Source: a virus. Taken from it: a stretch of DNA of 36,962 nucleotides. The notes below the pieces were generated by a model. That model was given only the letters and a program-made list of their open reading frames with translations, made no database searches and was not told where the DNA came from. Below, in pieces: positions 1-7,777 of the stretch; the first letter of the stretch is position 1; the number at the start of each line of letters is the position of its first letter. The DNA is taken from IMG/VR virus record IMGVR_UViG_3300034012_000681, positions 1 through 36,962 of that record; one strand, given 5' to 3'. The position numbers and the translations under genes were made by a program.

Positions 1-114
1 GTCATCATCAAAACCGATCCCGGCGTTTACGACGAAACGGCTGCGCCGGTACTGCTGTTGTTGCGTCAACGCCTGTCTAGTTCATGGCGTAACGAGCCAG
101 TGGGGGTGAAATAA
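1..114 (+). CDS. 3' part of small 59-aa protein (truncated by window start)
   Basis: The first base falls inside a codon run that matches the last 37 codons of the complete 59-aa gene at 36467-36646, with the same stop TAA. The stop overlaps the ATG of the downstream nuclease gene by one base (TAATG), so the two are probably translationally coupled. The residues visible here are acidic to neutral, with a leucine-rich helix (VLLLLRQRL). No family is recognised. It is the first gene of the rightward early operon once the sequence is joined end to end. Confidence 0.75.
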   Translation, partial: VIIKTDPGVYDETAAPVLLLLRQRLSSSWRNEPVGVK

Positions 115-430
115 TGAGTCACTCTAACATCGTCGGCGGCAGTACCGCCAAGCGCGTCATCAACTGCCCGGCGTCGGTCAAGCTGGTGCAACAGATGCCA
201 CCGCGTCCGTCTTCTGAGCACGCCGACCGTGGTACGCTCCTGCACAATGTGATTGCTGAATTACTGGAGTTCGACAAACCGCCCGCGCAGTGCCTGGGCG
301 CCAAGTACAACGATCAGGTTCTCACGCAGGAGCTAATCGATGAGAAAATTATTCCCGCTCTCGCGGCCCTCGATGTCATTGATCCGGGCAAGCGAATGGA
401 GTACATGGTGGAGACGCGTGTGGGCTTTGG
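1..430. repeat. Left copy of terminal repeat (diverged from right copy)
   Basis: Positions 1-430 correspond to 36533-36962. The first 127 bases are identical. From position 128, inside the DUF2800 gene, I count roughly 53 differences by eye over about 300 bases, interrupted by an identical block of about 48 bases near positions 327-374. A true terminal repeat of one molecule would be identical, so the ends more likely come from co-occurring strain variants closing the same circle. A real tandem paralogue is the alternative. Confidence 0.9.
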
Positions 431-1235
431 TGATTTTCTCCCTGGCGTCTTTGGCAGCACTGACTTACTTGGGCGTCAGGACTCACGCGCCATCGTTCTT
501 GATTGGAAATTTGGCGATGGTGTACTTGTGGATGCTGTGGAAAACGATCAGCTCATGTTTTACGCTGCCGCTGCCATGCGAACCGAAGCGTCGAAGTGGG
601 TTTTCGAGGGCGCCGATGAGATTGAACTCATCATCGTACAGCCGCCAGAAATCCGGCGCTGGACTACTACTAAGGCACGGATTCTTTCTTTTGAACAAGA
701 GCTCGCAAAAGCGGTAAAGCGTGCGCAACAAGACGGCGCGCCGATGCAGACGGGTGACCATTGCCGTTGGTGCGCAGCGAAACCGATCTGCCCACAGATG
801 AACGGCGCAGTTGACCGCGCAGTGCATCAGCAGATTGTCAATCTCGATAAAGAACAGCTCGGCGCGTATCTTGAGAAGGCCGATATGTTGGAAGATTGGA
901 TCAAAGACCTGCGGGCGCTGGCGTTTCAAGTGTTAGAATCAGGCGCAGAAGTGCCAGGCTACAAGTTGGTCGCTAAACGCGGCACGCGACAGTGGGCGTC
1001 TGAAGCCGCGATTGAAGCGTGGGCAGATGTGAATGGCATCACCGATGCGTATGAGACAAAAATAAAGTCGCCTGCGCAGATGGAAAAAGTGCTGAAGAAG
1101 CACGACAAAGAATTACCCAGCGATCTCGTCATCACGGTATCGTCAGGTAGTACGTTGGCACCGGCGTCAGACCCGAGGCCAGCGGTGTTACAAATCGGGA
1201 AGCAGTTGACTGCTGCCCTTTCTAAACTCCAATAA
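114..1235 (+). CDS. DUF2800-type RecB/Cas4-like nuclease
   Basis: This 373-aa protein has the layout of the phage DUF2800 family, a PD-(D/E)XK nuclease fold related to RecB and Cas4. Visible elements are a first cysteine in VINCP (C18), His44, Asp117 in GSTDLLG, the D-x-K core in VLDWKFG (D130, K132), and a C-terminal cysteine cluster HCRWC...ICP (C217, C220, C226). One plus three cysteines is the pattern that binds a 4Fe-4S cluster in AddB and Cas4. The expected role is DNA end resection or recombination during replication. The start is supported by a GGGGGTGA-type ribosome site and one-base coupling to the upstream gene. A diverged allele of the same gene begins at 36646. Confidence 0.85.
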   Translation: MSHSNIVGGSTAKRVINCPASVKLVQQMPPRPSSEHADRGTLLHNVIAELLEFDKPPAQCLGAKYNDQVLTQELIDEKIIPALAALDVIDPGKRMEYMVETRVGFGDFLPGVFGSTDLLGRQDSRAIVLDWKFGDGVLVDAVENDQLMFYAAAAMRTEASKWVFEGADEIELIIVQPPEIRRWTTTKARILSFEQELAKAVKRAQQDGAPMQTGDHCRWCAAKPICPQMNGAVDRAVHQQIVNLDKEQLGAYLEKADMLEDWIKDLRALAFQVLESGAEVPGYKLVAKRGTRQWASEAAIEAWADVNGITDAYETKIKSPAQMEKVLKKHDKELPSDLVITVSSGSTLAPASDPRPAVLQIGKQLTAALSKLQ

Positions 1236-1246
1236 AGGAAACTATC

Positions 1247-1867
1247 ATGGCCTTTGAATTAGCAAACCTCCCTCCTGTATCTTCCCTGTCAGTTGCTCTG
1301 CGTCAGCTCGAGAAAGATGTCGGCCCTGCCGGCAGCGTGATCTTGAAGATGGACAAGCGCGGTGACTGGGTCTTCGGCGCAGACCAAACCGAAGTGGACG
1401 AAGGCACCCTCTGGGCTGTCAATCCGTTCTCGTTCGTCCACGGCTATATTGCGTGGGGCGACGGTGAAGTGTTGGGTGAGAAGATGGTATCGGTATCGCA
1501 TCCGCTGCCAGAGATGGAAGCCGCACCCGCAGGCGCCAAGCGCGGTTGGGAGACGCAGGTCGGCATGTCGTTGAAGTGCATTAGTGGACCCGATAACGGT
1601 CTTGAAGTGCGCTACAGTGTCACGTCAGTCGGCGGCAAGCGTGCCGTGCAAGGTTTGGCCGTTGCGATCGCGCAGCAAGTTGAGAACGATCAAAGCAAGC
1701 CAGTACCTGTCGTCACGCTAAAGCGCGATCACTACACGCACAAGAGCTACGGGAAAATCTATACCCCGGTGTTCGAAGTGCAAGAGTGGATGAGCATGGA
1801 CGGTGGCAAGGCCGAAGGTGATGAACCTAAAGCTGACGCTGCACCAGCACGTCGTCGTCGCGGTTAA
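1247..1867 (+). CDS. Putative ssDNA-binding protein partner of DUF2800
   Basis: This 206-aa protein follows the nuclease by 11 bases, with AAAGGA upstream of its ATG. In many phages the gene next to DUF2800 is DUF2815, a single-stranded DNA-binding-like protein, and this gene sits in that place. The sequence is compatible with a beta-rich OB-type body (repeated short hydrophobic/Gly stretches, GKIYTPVFEVQEW near residues 170-185). It ends in an acidic then strongly basic tail (EGDEPKADAAPARRRRG), not the purely acidic tail usual for SSB. The assignment rests mainly on neighbourhood; the family itself is not firmly recognised. Confidence 0.55.
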   Translation: MAFELANLPPVSSLSVALRQLEKDVGPAGSVILKMDKRGDWVFGADQTEVDEGTLWAVNPFSFVHGYIAWGDGEVLGEKMVSVSHPLPEMEAAPAGAKRGWETQVGMSLKCISGPDNGLEVRYSVTSVGGKRAVQGLAVAIAQQVENDQSKPVPVVTLKRDHYTHKSYGKIYTPVFEVQEWMSMDGGKAEGDEPKADAAPARRRRG

Positions 1868-2041
1868 GTTTTACGGGCCGAAAGCGGATACTGAAGAGCG
1901 CCAGATCGCACCACTGGCACAGAGAAAGCTTCAGGCGCAGCGAGTAGGCCCACCCTTCTATGGCTCCGGTCATTTTGGTGTCGTGCGTCCTTGGTCGGAT
2001 CAGTGTGACACTTCCTGGGTGACCGGAGCCACCCCTACACT
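1868..2041 (+). ncRNA. Structured intergenic RNA candidate, two hairpins
   Basis: This gap between two co-directional genes holds two foldable units. The first is a 77-nt irregular hairpin of three nested stems: GGGCC (1875-1879) with GGCCC (1947-1951), CTGAAG (1891-1896) with CTTCAG (1929-1934), and GCCAG (1900-1904) with CTGGC (1914-1918). The second is a perfect 12-bp stem, TGGCTCCGGTCA (1961-1972) with TGACCGGAGCCA (2020-2031), closing a 47-nt loop and ending 10 bases before the methyltransferase start. There is no T-run, so it is not a standard terminator. It could be a leader that controls the methyltransferase, a processed small RNA, or a recognition site in the DNA itself. Confidence 0.4.
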
Positions 2042-2797
2042 ATGAAAATTCTTGATCTATTTTCCGGCATCGGCGGCTTCTCGCTCGGTCTTGAGCGCGC
2101 AGGTATGCAGACGATTGCATTTTGCGAAGTCGACCCCGTATGCCGACAAGTACTCAAAAAGCACTGGCCGAACGTGCCGATTTTTGAGGATGTTAAAACA
2201 CTGACCGCCAAGGACATCCATGACACAGTCGACGTCATCTGTGGGGGATTCCCCTGCCAAGACATCAGCGTTGCAGGACACGGCGCCGGACTTGCTGGCG
2301 AACGATCCGGCCTCTGGTACGAATACCACCGCCTCATCGAAGAAATCCGCCCGCGCTACATCATCATCGAAAACGTCGCAGCCCTTCGCACTCGCGGATT
2401 GGACGAAGTTCTCCGGTGCCTCGATGCGCTCGGGTACGATGCGGAATGGCACTGTATTCCCGCTTCCGCCGTTGGCGCCCCTCACCAAAGAGATAGGGTC
2501 TGGGTTATCGCCTACCGGCAGAGCATGGCCGACGCCGAGCAGCCGCGACCACAAGGGCGGCTATCTTGGTGGGCGGATCAGGAACGGCAAGGTGAGCTGG
2601 GACACCTTGGACGTTGCCGTACAGTGGACGGACAACCAATCGAAAACCAATGGAATACTGAACCCGACGTGGGTCGAGTGGCTCATGGGGTTTCCGGTCG
2701 GACACACCGACTTAAACAGCTAGGCAACGCAGTCGTTCCTCAAATTCCTGAACTGATTGGCCGCGCCATTCTTACTTATGAAAATTCTCTGGATTGA
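2042..2797 (+). CDS. C5 cytosine DNA methyltransferase, compact
   Basis: This 251-aa protein carries the C5-methyltransferase motifs in canonical order: motif I DLFSGIGGF (residues 5-13, SAM binding), motif IV GGFPCQ with catalytic Cys72, motif VI ENV (110-112), motif VIII QRDRVW (149-154), and motif X QLGNAVVPQ (226-234). It transfers a methyl group from SAM to C5 of cytosine, probably to protect phage DNA from host restriction or as an orphan marker. It is shorter than most family members because the region between motifs VIII and IX (about residues 158-210), which normally holds the target recognition domain, is only about 50 residues. That same stretch of DNA is read in the +1 frame as another protein-like sequence (2220-2723). 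The 3' end overlaps the polymerase start by 20 bases. Confidence 0.92.
   Translation: MKILDLFSGIGGFSLGLERAGMQTIAFCEVDPVCRQVLKKHWPNVPIFEDVKTLTAKDIHDTVDVICGGFPCQDISVAGHGAGLAGERSGLWYEYHRLIEEIRPRYIIIENVAALRTRGLDEVLRCLDALGYDAEWHCIPASAVGAPHQRDRVWVIAYRQSMADAEQPRPQGRLSWWADQERQGELGHLGRCRTVDGQPIENQWNTEPDVGRVAHGVSGRTHRLKQLGNAVVPQIPELIGRAILTYENSLD
2220..2723 (+). CDS. Overprinted 167-aa ORF inside the methyltransferase gene (+1 frame)
   Basis: A 167-codon open frame lies entirely within the methyltransferase gene, one base ahead of its frame. Its ATG has a well-placed AAGGA (2210-2214) with a 5-nt spacer. The product has motifs I recall from phage and bacterial proteins associated with cytosine methylases: DSPAKTSAL near the N-terminus, SSKTSQ, MRSGTMRNGTVFP, PPLAPLT, and LNPTWVEWLMGFPVGHTDL near the C-terminus. 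The methyltransferase frame across the same bases is also intact and motif-complete, so both frames appear to be under constraint. It may be a separate small protein or a domain joined to the methylase by frameshifting. The function is unknown; family recognition is from memory, not from a search. Confidence 0.6.
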   Translation: MTQSTSSVGDSPAKTSALQDTAPDLLANDPASGTNTTASSKKSARATSSSKTSQPFALADWTKFSGASMRSGTMRNGTVFPLPPLAPLTKEIGSGLSPTGRAWPTPSSRDHKGGYLGGRIRNGKVSWDTLDVAVQWTDNQSKTNGILNPTWVEWLMGFPVGHTDLNS

Positions 2798-4745
2798 CTT
2801 CGAGACACGCAGCCGCTGCGACCTGTCCTCGCGTGGAGTCTATAACTATGCACAAGACGGCACCACGGATGTGCTATGCATGTCCTACGCGTTTGATGAC
2901 GATCCCGTTGTCACCTGGACTCCCGACATGCCGTTTCCCAATGCGGTACGCCAGCACACCGGGCAAATCCGGGCGCACAATGCTGCCTTCGAGCGGCTCA
3001 TATTCTGGTACGTCCTACAGTGTGACTTTCAACTCGAGCAGTTCTACTGCACCGCTACTCAAGCGCGTGCTAACTGCCTACCGGGCAGCCTTGAAGACGT
3101 CGGACGCGCCATCAGCAGCAACATGCGCAAAGACCACCGAGGTAGCCAACTTATCCGCGCGCTTTCCATTCCACGTGCCGATGGTACTTTCAATGATTCG
3201 CCCGAATTAATGGCCGAGATGATTCGCTATTGCGAGCAGGATGTCCGCTCCATGCGCGAGATCAGCAAGGCCATGCGCCAGCTCACCGATGAAGAGCTGC
3301 TCGACTACCACGTCAACGAGCGCATTAACGACCGCGGCGTCTTGCTCGACCTGCCGCTCGCCCAGGCTGCGATCAAGTACGCCGCGACCGAGATGGAAGA
3401 GATCGAGAACCTGGTGCAAGATATAACTAAGGGTGATATCTCTTCAGTCCGTAGTCCGCGCATGAAGGCGTGGGTGATGGAGCGCGTCGGCGAGCAGGCG
3501 TTAAAGCTGATGGAGGTCTACAAAGACGGCGAAAAGAAGTACAGTATTGATAAGACGGTACGCGCCAACTTGCTCATCTTAGCCAAGGAGAATGCTGATG
3601 AAATTCCGGCCCATGTTGCGGACGTCATTCAATGCGCGGATGACCTCTGGGCGTCGTCGGTTGCGAAGTTCAGCCGCCTTGGCGAGCTGGCTGACGAAGT
3701 TGATCACCGAGTACGAGGTGCATTTGTCTTCGCCGGAGGATCTGCCACCGGGCGTGCGTCAAGCTATGGGGCGCAGGTTCACAACTTCACCCGAAAGTGC
3801 GCAGCAGAACCCGATGACGTTAGGCACGCTATGGTCCGTGGCCACAGCGTCGTCCCAAGATTTGGAATTCGCGTTACGGATGTTCTCAAGGGAATGCTCC
3901 GGCCCGCACTGATTCCTGCGCCTGGTAAACAGTTCGTTGTCGCCGACTGGTCGGCGGTCGAGGCCCGTGTCACTGCGTGGGCGTCCGCCGATTCGCAGGC
4001 CGAAGAGGTGCTAGATACCTTCCGCGCAGGCAAAGATATTTACATCCGCGAGGCCGCCGGTATTTACCGGGTGCCGTACGAAGAGATCGCCGAAGAGTAC
4101 GAGCAGACCGGCGAGTCCGATCGGCGCCAGATCGGCAAGGTCGCCATTCTTTCACTCGGTTTCGGCGGCTCGATCGGCGCCTTTTCTGCGATGGGGCGCG
4201 TCTACAAGGTCTATATGCCCGAGTCGGACGCGCGGCGGATTGTGGATGCGTGGCGCCGTGCGAACGCGTGGGCGGTGCGTTACTGGGCGAAGCTCGAAGA
4301 CGCTTACACACGCGCGCTACGTAACCCAGGGCGCGAGTTCTCAGCCGGGCGTGTGACGTACCTCTACGACGGTCAGCATCTCTGGTACGCGCTGCCCTCG
4401 GGGCGAATCCTGTGTTACCCATTCGCTAAGTTCGAGGGCGACGAGATCACCTATATCAAGGCGGCATGGAAACCGGCGGCCGACGCCAAAGAATGGCCGA
4501 GAGCGCGCTTGTGGAAGGGGTTGGCCTGTGAGAATATTACTCAGGCAATCGCACACGACTTGCTACGGCATTCTTTACGCCAATTAGATGACGTCGTGCT
4601 GCATGTGCATGATGAGATCGTTCTGGAGACGGCAGACCCTGAAGCACCCAATACCCTAAAGCAAGTGATGTGTACGCCGCCTGACTGGGCGGCAGGACTA
4701 CCTTTAAACGCTGGTGTCAAAACAATGACCCGGTACGGCAAATAA
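2778..4745 (+). CDS. DNA polymerase, family A, with 3'-5' exonuclease
   Basis: With the ATG at 2778 the product is 655 aa and begins MKILWIDFETRS, which places exonuclease motif I (D-x-E) at residues 7-9. A TTG 21 bases upstream is possible but less likely. Exo II (HNAAFERL) is near residue 68 and Exo III (YCEQDVRSM) near 150. Polymerase motif A (VADWSAVEAR) is near 389, motif B (RRQIGKVAILSLGFGG) near 448, and motif C (LHVHDEIVLE) near 606 with the catalytic HDE. No 5'-3' nuclease domain is present, as is usual in phages. It replicates the phage genome together with the primase-helicase downstream. The start lies inside the methyltransferase 3' end, suggesting coupled translation, and a hairpin terminator follows 5 bases after the stop. 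Confidence 0.95.
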   Translation: MKILWIDFETRSRCDLSSRGVYNYAQDGTTDVLCMSYAFDDDPVVTWTPDMPFPNAVRQHTGQIRAHNAAFERLIFWYVLQCDFQLEQFYCTATQARANCLPGSLEDVGRAISSNMRKDHRGSQLIRALSIPRADGTFNDSPELMAEMIRYCEQDVRSMREISKAMRQLTDEELLDYHVNERINDRGVLLDLPLAQAAIKYAATEMEEIENLVQDITKGDISSVRSPRMKAWVMERVGEQALKLMEVYKDGEKKYSIDKTVRANLLILAKENADEIPAHVADVIQCADDLWASSVAKFSRLGELADEVDHRVRGAFVFAGGSATGRASSYGAQVHNFTRKCAAEPDDVRHAMVRGHSVVPRFGIRVTDVLKGMLRPALIPAPGKQFVVADWSAVEARVTAWASADSQAEEVLDTFRAGKDIYIREAAGIYRVPYEEIAEEYEQTGESDRRQIGKVAILSLGFGGSIGAFSAMGRVYKVYMPESDARRIVDAWRRANAWAVRYWAKLEDAYTRALRNPGREFSAGRVTYLYDGQHLWYALPSGRILCYPFAKFEGDEITYIKAAWKPAADAKEWPRARLWKGLACENITQAIAHDLLRHSLRQLDDVVLHVHDEIVLETADPEAPNTLKQVMCTPPDWAAGLPLNAGVKTMTRYGK

Positions 4746-4750
4746 AAAAA

Positions 4751-4772
4751 GCCGCCTGGCAGGGCGGCTTTA
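4751..4772 (+). terminator. Rho-independent terminator or attenuator after polymerase
   Basis: A 6-bp all-GC stem, GCCGCC (4751-4756) and GGCGGC (4763-4768), with a 6-nt loop, is preceded by seven A and followed by TTTAA. The short T-run suggests partial termination, which would lower expression of the primase-helicase relative to the polymerase. Confidence 0.7.
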
Positions 4773-4791
4773 ACTACTACGGGAGAAGCAT

Positions 4792-7095
4792 TTGGAGTTC
4801 TTAGAGTATCTCACAAAACTCGCGCCTGAAGGCGAAACCCTATTAATCGTTCGGCAAAAGCCGAAACTCAAAGACGGACAGGTTGAACTGCACGCCGACG
4901 GGGCGGTTAAAGCCGTCTGGCCGGCGTTCTATCCTGATCACCGCCGCCGTGATGGCGAGGCGTGGTACGGCAACACCGCGTCGTTTATCGTCGATCGGTT
5001 CACCGACGGCAAACCTAGCGCCAGCGCCGCGAATTGCGAGTACGTCTTGGTAATGGTGTTAGATGACGTCGGCGACCCGGCCAAGGCACCTGAGACGCCG
5101 CCGTTAGCGCCCACCTGGATCATGGAGACGTCGCCGGGATCGTTTCAGTGGGGCTACGCGTTCTCGGAGCAGCCGACCAAAGCCGACTATGCAGCGGCCA
5201 TTAAAGCGATCGCAGCGGCTGGCTACAGCGACCCCGGCGCTTGCAACCCGGTGCGCAACTTTCGCCTGCCGGGCTCAGTTAACCTGAAACCCGGCCGCAA
5301 TAGCTTTGCCGCGCAGTTGACCGAGTTTCACCCCGAGCGCGAATACACGTTAGACGAAATCTGCACGGCGTTGAACGTCACGCCGGTGCCGGTCGAGTCG
5401 ATCGGCGTTAATCCGATCAAACTGGCGGATGACGGTGGCGACGACGTCTTCGGGTGGCTGGGTGAGCATGGTCTGGTGCTCACCAAACCCAACCGCGAGG
5501 GATGGGCAGGCGTCGTCTGCCCGAATAAGGATCAGCACACGGACGGCAACCCGGAAGGGCGCTATAACCCGTCCTCGAGGGCGTATTGCTGCCTGCATTC
5601 GCACTGCATTGACTTGGGTTCTACGGACTTTTTGGCATGGGTGGCTGCCAATGGCGGCCCTGAACGCTCGCCTGGGCTACGCGAGGAACTGATCGTCGGC
5701 ACAATGAACATGGCATTGGCCAAACTCGAACCGACGGACGAGTTCCCGGACGTGGCGGCCGAGGTGGTCGAGGCCGTCGAGCGCCGGCAATTGGCGCGTG
5801 TTGAGCGCGAGGGTTGGTATGAGCGCTTTGCGTACATTGTTGAGGATGAAGCGTACTTCGACCTGGTCGACCGCCGCGAGGTGACGCGCAGCGCCTTCAA
5901 TGCCCTTTTCCGCCACATTAGCTGCCTGTCGATCCATAACGGCCGCCGAATCGAGGCGTCCGTCTGTTTCGACGAGAACCGGGACGCGAAAGGCGCGATG
6001 GCTTTGACCGGCATCACCTACGCGGCCGGCGATGGCGTGGTAGTGCGCCGTGATGGCGTCGAGTACGGCAACCGTTGGCGCGACGCGCGGCCGGTACCGG
6101 TGCCCGGCGACGCGTCCCCGTGGCTCGAGCATGTCGAGCGCATGGTGCCGAACTCGGACGAGCGCGAGCATTTGTTGAACGTCCTCGCTTACAAAACCCA
6201 AAACCCGAGCGTGAAAATCAATCACGCCGTCCTAGTCGGCGGTTTACCCGGAAGCGGCAAGGACACCATGATGGCGCCGTTTTTCTGGGCGATTGGCGGC
6301 GACACTAAACAAAACTGCAGCTTGGTGCGCAACGAGGAACTCACGTCGCAATGGGGCTATGCGCTCGAGTGCGAAGTGATGGAAATCGCCGAGCTGCGCC
6401 AGAGTGAAGCGCGTGACCGACGCGCGCTTGAGAATAGCCTGAAACCGATCATTGCAGCGCCGCCGGACTTTTTACAGATCAACCGTAAGGGTTTGCACCC
6501 TTACATGGCGCCTAACCGCGTCCTAGTGGTGGCATTCTCAAACGAAAGGGCGGCGATTTCGATCCCAACTAACGATCGGCGATGGTTCTGCCTATGGTCG
6601 GACGCCGGCCGGTTACCCGAAACTGACGCGCGGCGCTTGTGGACTTGGTATAAACACAAGGGTGGCTTTGCGGCCGTCGCGTCTTATTTACACAATCGCG
6701 ACGTGTCAATGTTTAACCCAGGCGCCGCGCCGCCGATGACAGAAGCAAAAGCGATTATGATCGACCATGGTAGGTCGACGGCCGAATCGTACTTGGTCGA
6801 ACTCATTACCGGCCGTGTGGGTGAATTCGCGGCCGGCGTTGTTGCGTCTCCGTTTTTCTCGCTTTGTGACCGCTTGGCCGGATCCGCACCGGCCGGTGTG
6901 AAAATCCCACCTATGGCGCTTTTGCACGCGTTAACTGAAGCGGGATGGGTGGACCTTGGCCGCGTACATTCGCGGGACTTCAATACGAAAAAACAACTAT
7001 TCTGCGCGCCAGACATGGCCGACATGTCGCGTACTGAGCTCAGGCGCTTGGCCGAGCAACCGCCGACACCGGCGGCCGTGCGCTTGGTGAAATAA
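4792..7095 (+). CDS. Primase-helicase (AEP-like N-terminus, SF3/DUF5906-type helicase)
   Basis: This 767-aa protein starts at a TTG with GGGAGA upstream; no in-frame ATG fits the hydrophobic N-terminus better. The N-terminal third looks like an archaeo-eukaryotic-type primase: an acidic VLDDVGD near residue 90, SPGSFQWGYAF near 112-122, and NPVRNFRLPGSVNLKPG near 152-168. A cysteine/histidine cluster (CPNKDQH near 243, YCCLHSHC near 264) may bind zinc. The C-terminal half has a Walker A GLPGSGKDT (near 484-492) and an NDRRW motif near 593, as in DUF5906/D5-like superfamily 3 helicases. The likely role is priming and unwinding at the phage fork. A hairpin that ends the opposing operon lies just after its stop. 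Confidence 0.88.
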   Translation: MEFLEYLTKLAPEGETLLIVRQKPKLKDGQVELHADGAVKAVWPAFYPDHRRRDGEAWYGNTASFIVDRFTDGKPSASAANCEYVLVMVLDDVGDPAKAPETPPLAPTWIMETSPGSFQWGYAFSEQPTKADYAAAIKAIAAAGYSDPGACNPVRNFRLPGSVNLKPGRNSFAAQLTEFHPEREYTLDEICTALNVTPVPVESIGVNPIKLADDGGDDVFGWLGEHGLVLTKPNREGWAGVVCPNKDQHTDGNPEGRYNPSSRAYCCLHSHCIDLGSTDFLAWVAANGGPERSPGLREELIVGTMNMALAKLEPTDEFPDVAAEVVEAVERRQLARVEREGWYERFAYIVEDEAYFDLVDRREVTRSAFNALFRHISCLSIHNGRRIEASVCFDENRDAKGAMALTGITYAAGDGVVVRRDGVEYGNRWRDARPVPVPGDASPWLEHVERMVPNSDEREHLLNVLAYKTQNPSVKINHAVLVGGLPGSGKDTMMAPFFWAIGGDTKQNCSLVRNEELTSQWGYALECEVMEIAELRQSEARDRRALENSLKPIIAAPPDFLQINRKGLHPYMAPNRVLVVAFSNERAAISIPTNDRRWFCLWSDAGRLPETDARRLWTWYKHKGGFAAVASYLHNRDVSMFNPGAAPPMTEAKAIMIDHGRSTAESYLVELITGRVGEFAAGVVASPFFSLCDRLAGSAPAGVKIPPMALLHALTEAGWVDLGRVHSRDFNTKKQLFCAPDMADMSRTELRRLAEQPPTPAAVRLVK

Positions 7096-7131
7096 AAAAC
7101 CCCGATACTGCACCTGAAAACAGTATCGGGG
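7091..7131 (-). terminator. Terminator of leftward small-gene operon
   Basis: A perfect 11-bp inverted repeat, CCCCGATACTG (7100-7110) and CAGTATCGGGG (7121-7131), has a 10-nt loop. Read on the minus strand it is followed immediately by TTTTTT (7099-7094), a textbook intrinsic terminator for the genes coming from 8833. On the plus strand no T-run follows, so rightward stopping would be weaker. It sits exactly at the convergent junction of two operons. Confidence 0.88.
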
Positions 7132-7215
7132 CAAAAGGCCGCGCCACATGGCGCCGCCAAGGGGAGATGACGCGCCTACAGTCTACGCAAAATTATCATC
7201 ACGGCGGCAAAAAGT

Positions 7216-7497
7216 TTAATCAAAAGCATGGCGTCCGCCTCCCGATAGATAATCGGCCGCTTCCGTTTCTAGTCGGTTGACGGTTGATTCCTTCAAATAG
7301 CACGCGATATCGGCCGGACTGTCGCCTACGTGGGCGTGTACTAGCCATGCGGTAGCGTTGACGCCTACAGAGGCGTCCGCCGGTTCGTAATCAACCCATA
7401 CGCGGAACATAACGTCATCTAGCAGTATCTCGACGCGCTCCAAATAATGCGGATAGGAGCGCCGAGCGCCTACTACAGCGGCGGTATCAGTCATCAT
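7216..7497 (-). CDS. Small protein of unknown function (93 aa), last gene of leftward operon
   Basis: The ATG overlaps the TAA of the upstream gene by one base (TAATG), so translation is probably coupled; a second ATG follows immediately. The product has a central beta-type stretch (VEILLDDVMFRVWVDYEP) and a C-terminal helix (STVNRLETEAADYL), resembling small phage proteins whose N-terminus describes a short domain around V-x-VDY. I cannot name a family. It is the promoter-distal gene of a six-gene cluster and is followed by about 85 bases and a strong terminator. Confidence 0.7.
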   Translation of the reverse strand: MMTDTAAVVGARRSYPHYLERVEILLDDVMFRVWVDYEPADASVGVNATAWLVHAHVGDSPADIACYLKESTVNRLETEAADYLSGGGRHAFD

Positions 7498-7763
7498 TAA
7501 AAAACCTCGCATAGTGGGATTGTCGAATCGTACTGAGCGGTATTGCCGAAATTGAGGTTGTCATACTTGACGCGCGTCAAATTGTTCAATTCGTCGAATT
7601 GCCGGACATATTCGGCCGTGGTGAGGTCTGCGCGGTGCGGAAACTTGCGGATGTCCTTCGGTTTCTTTGGCTTGTACGGTTTGCGCGCAAGCTTGGCTAA
7701 TTCGATCGGATCCCGATCAAATTTCACTTTGTAGGTAGTGCCATCAATGTTTATCGTTTGCAT
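7497..7763 (-). CDS. Small basic protein of unknown function (88 aa)
   Basis: A longer open frame extends upstream to about 7922, but the ATG at 7763 has GGAGG eight bases upstream and lies just after the stop of the preceding gene, so it is chosen. The product begins MQTINIDGTTYKVKFD, a short beta-hairpin-like N-terminus. It continues with a lysine/proline-rich basic stretch (residues 27-40, KPYKPKKPKDIRKFP) and a TAEYVRQFDELNN helix. The basic stretch could touch nucleic acid, but no domain is recognised. Confidence 0.7.
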   Translation of the reverse strand: MQTINIDGTTYKVKFDRDPIELAKLARKPYKPKKPKDIRKFPHRADLTTAEYVRQFDELNNLTRVKYDNLNFGNTAQYDSTIPLCEVF

Positions 7764-7777
7764 AATTAAGCCTCCGT

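Noticed and set aside
1875-1951. 77-nt segment of tRNA length with a GGGCC/GGCCC outer stem
   Set aside because: The stems are nested and do not form a cloverleaf, there is no T-loop GTTC-type sequence and no proper CCA end, so it is not a tRNA.
1803-2045. 80-codon plus-strand frame running across the gap before the methyltransferase
   Set aside because: Starts inside the preceding gene without a ribosome site, and its downstream part coincides with the hairpin elements; the composition does not look like a protein I know.
2057-2554. 165-codon minus-strand frame opposite the methyltransferase
   Set aside because: Antisense shadow of a gene with two already plausible plus-strand frames; no ribosome site and no neighbours on that strand.
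3970-4422. 150-codon arginine-rich minus-strand frame within the polymerase gene
   Set aside because: Low-complexity Arg/Ala translation typical of GC-rich antisense shadows.
4751-4772. Reading the post-polymerase hairpin as a strong terminator that ends the operon
   Set aside because: Only three T follow, and the primase-helicase gene begins 20 bases later without its own clear promoter, so partial attenuation is more likely.
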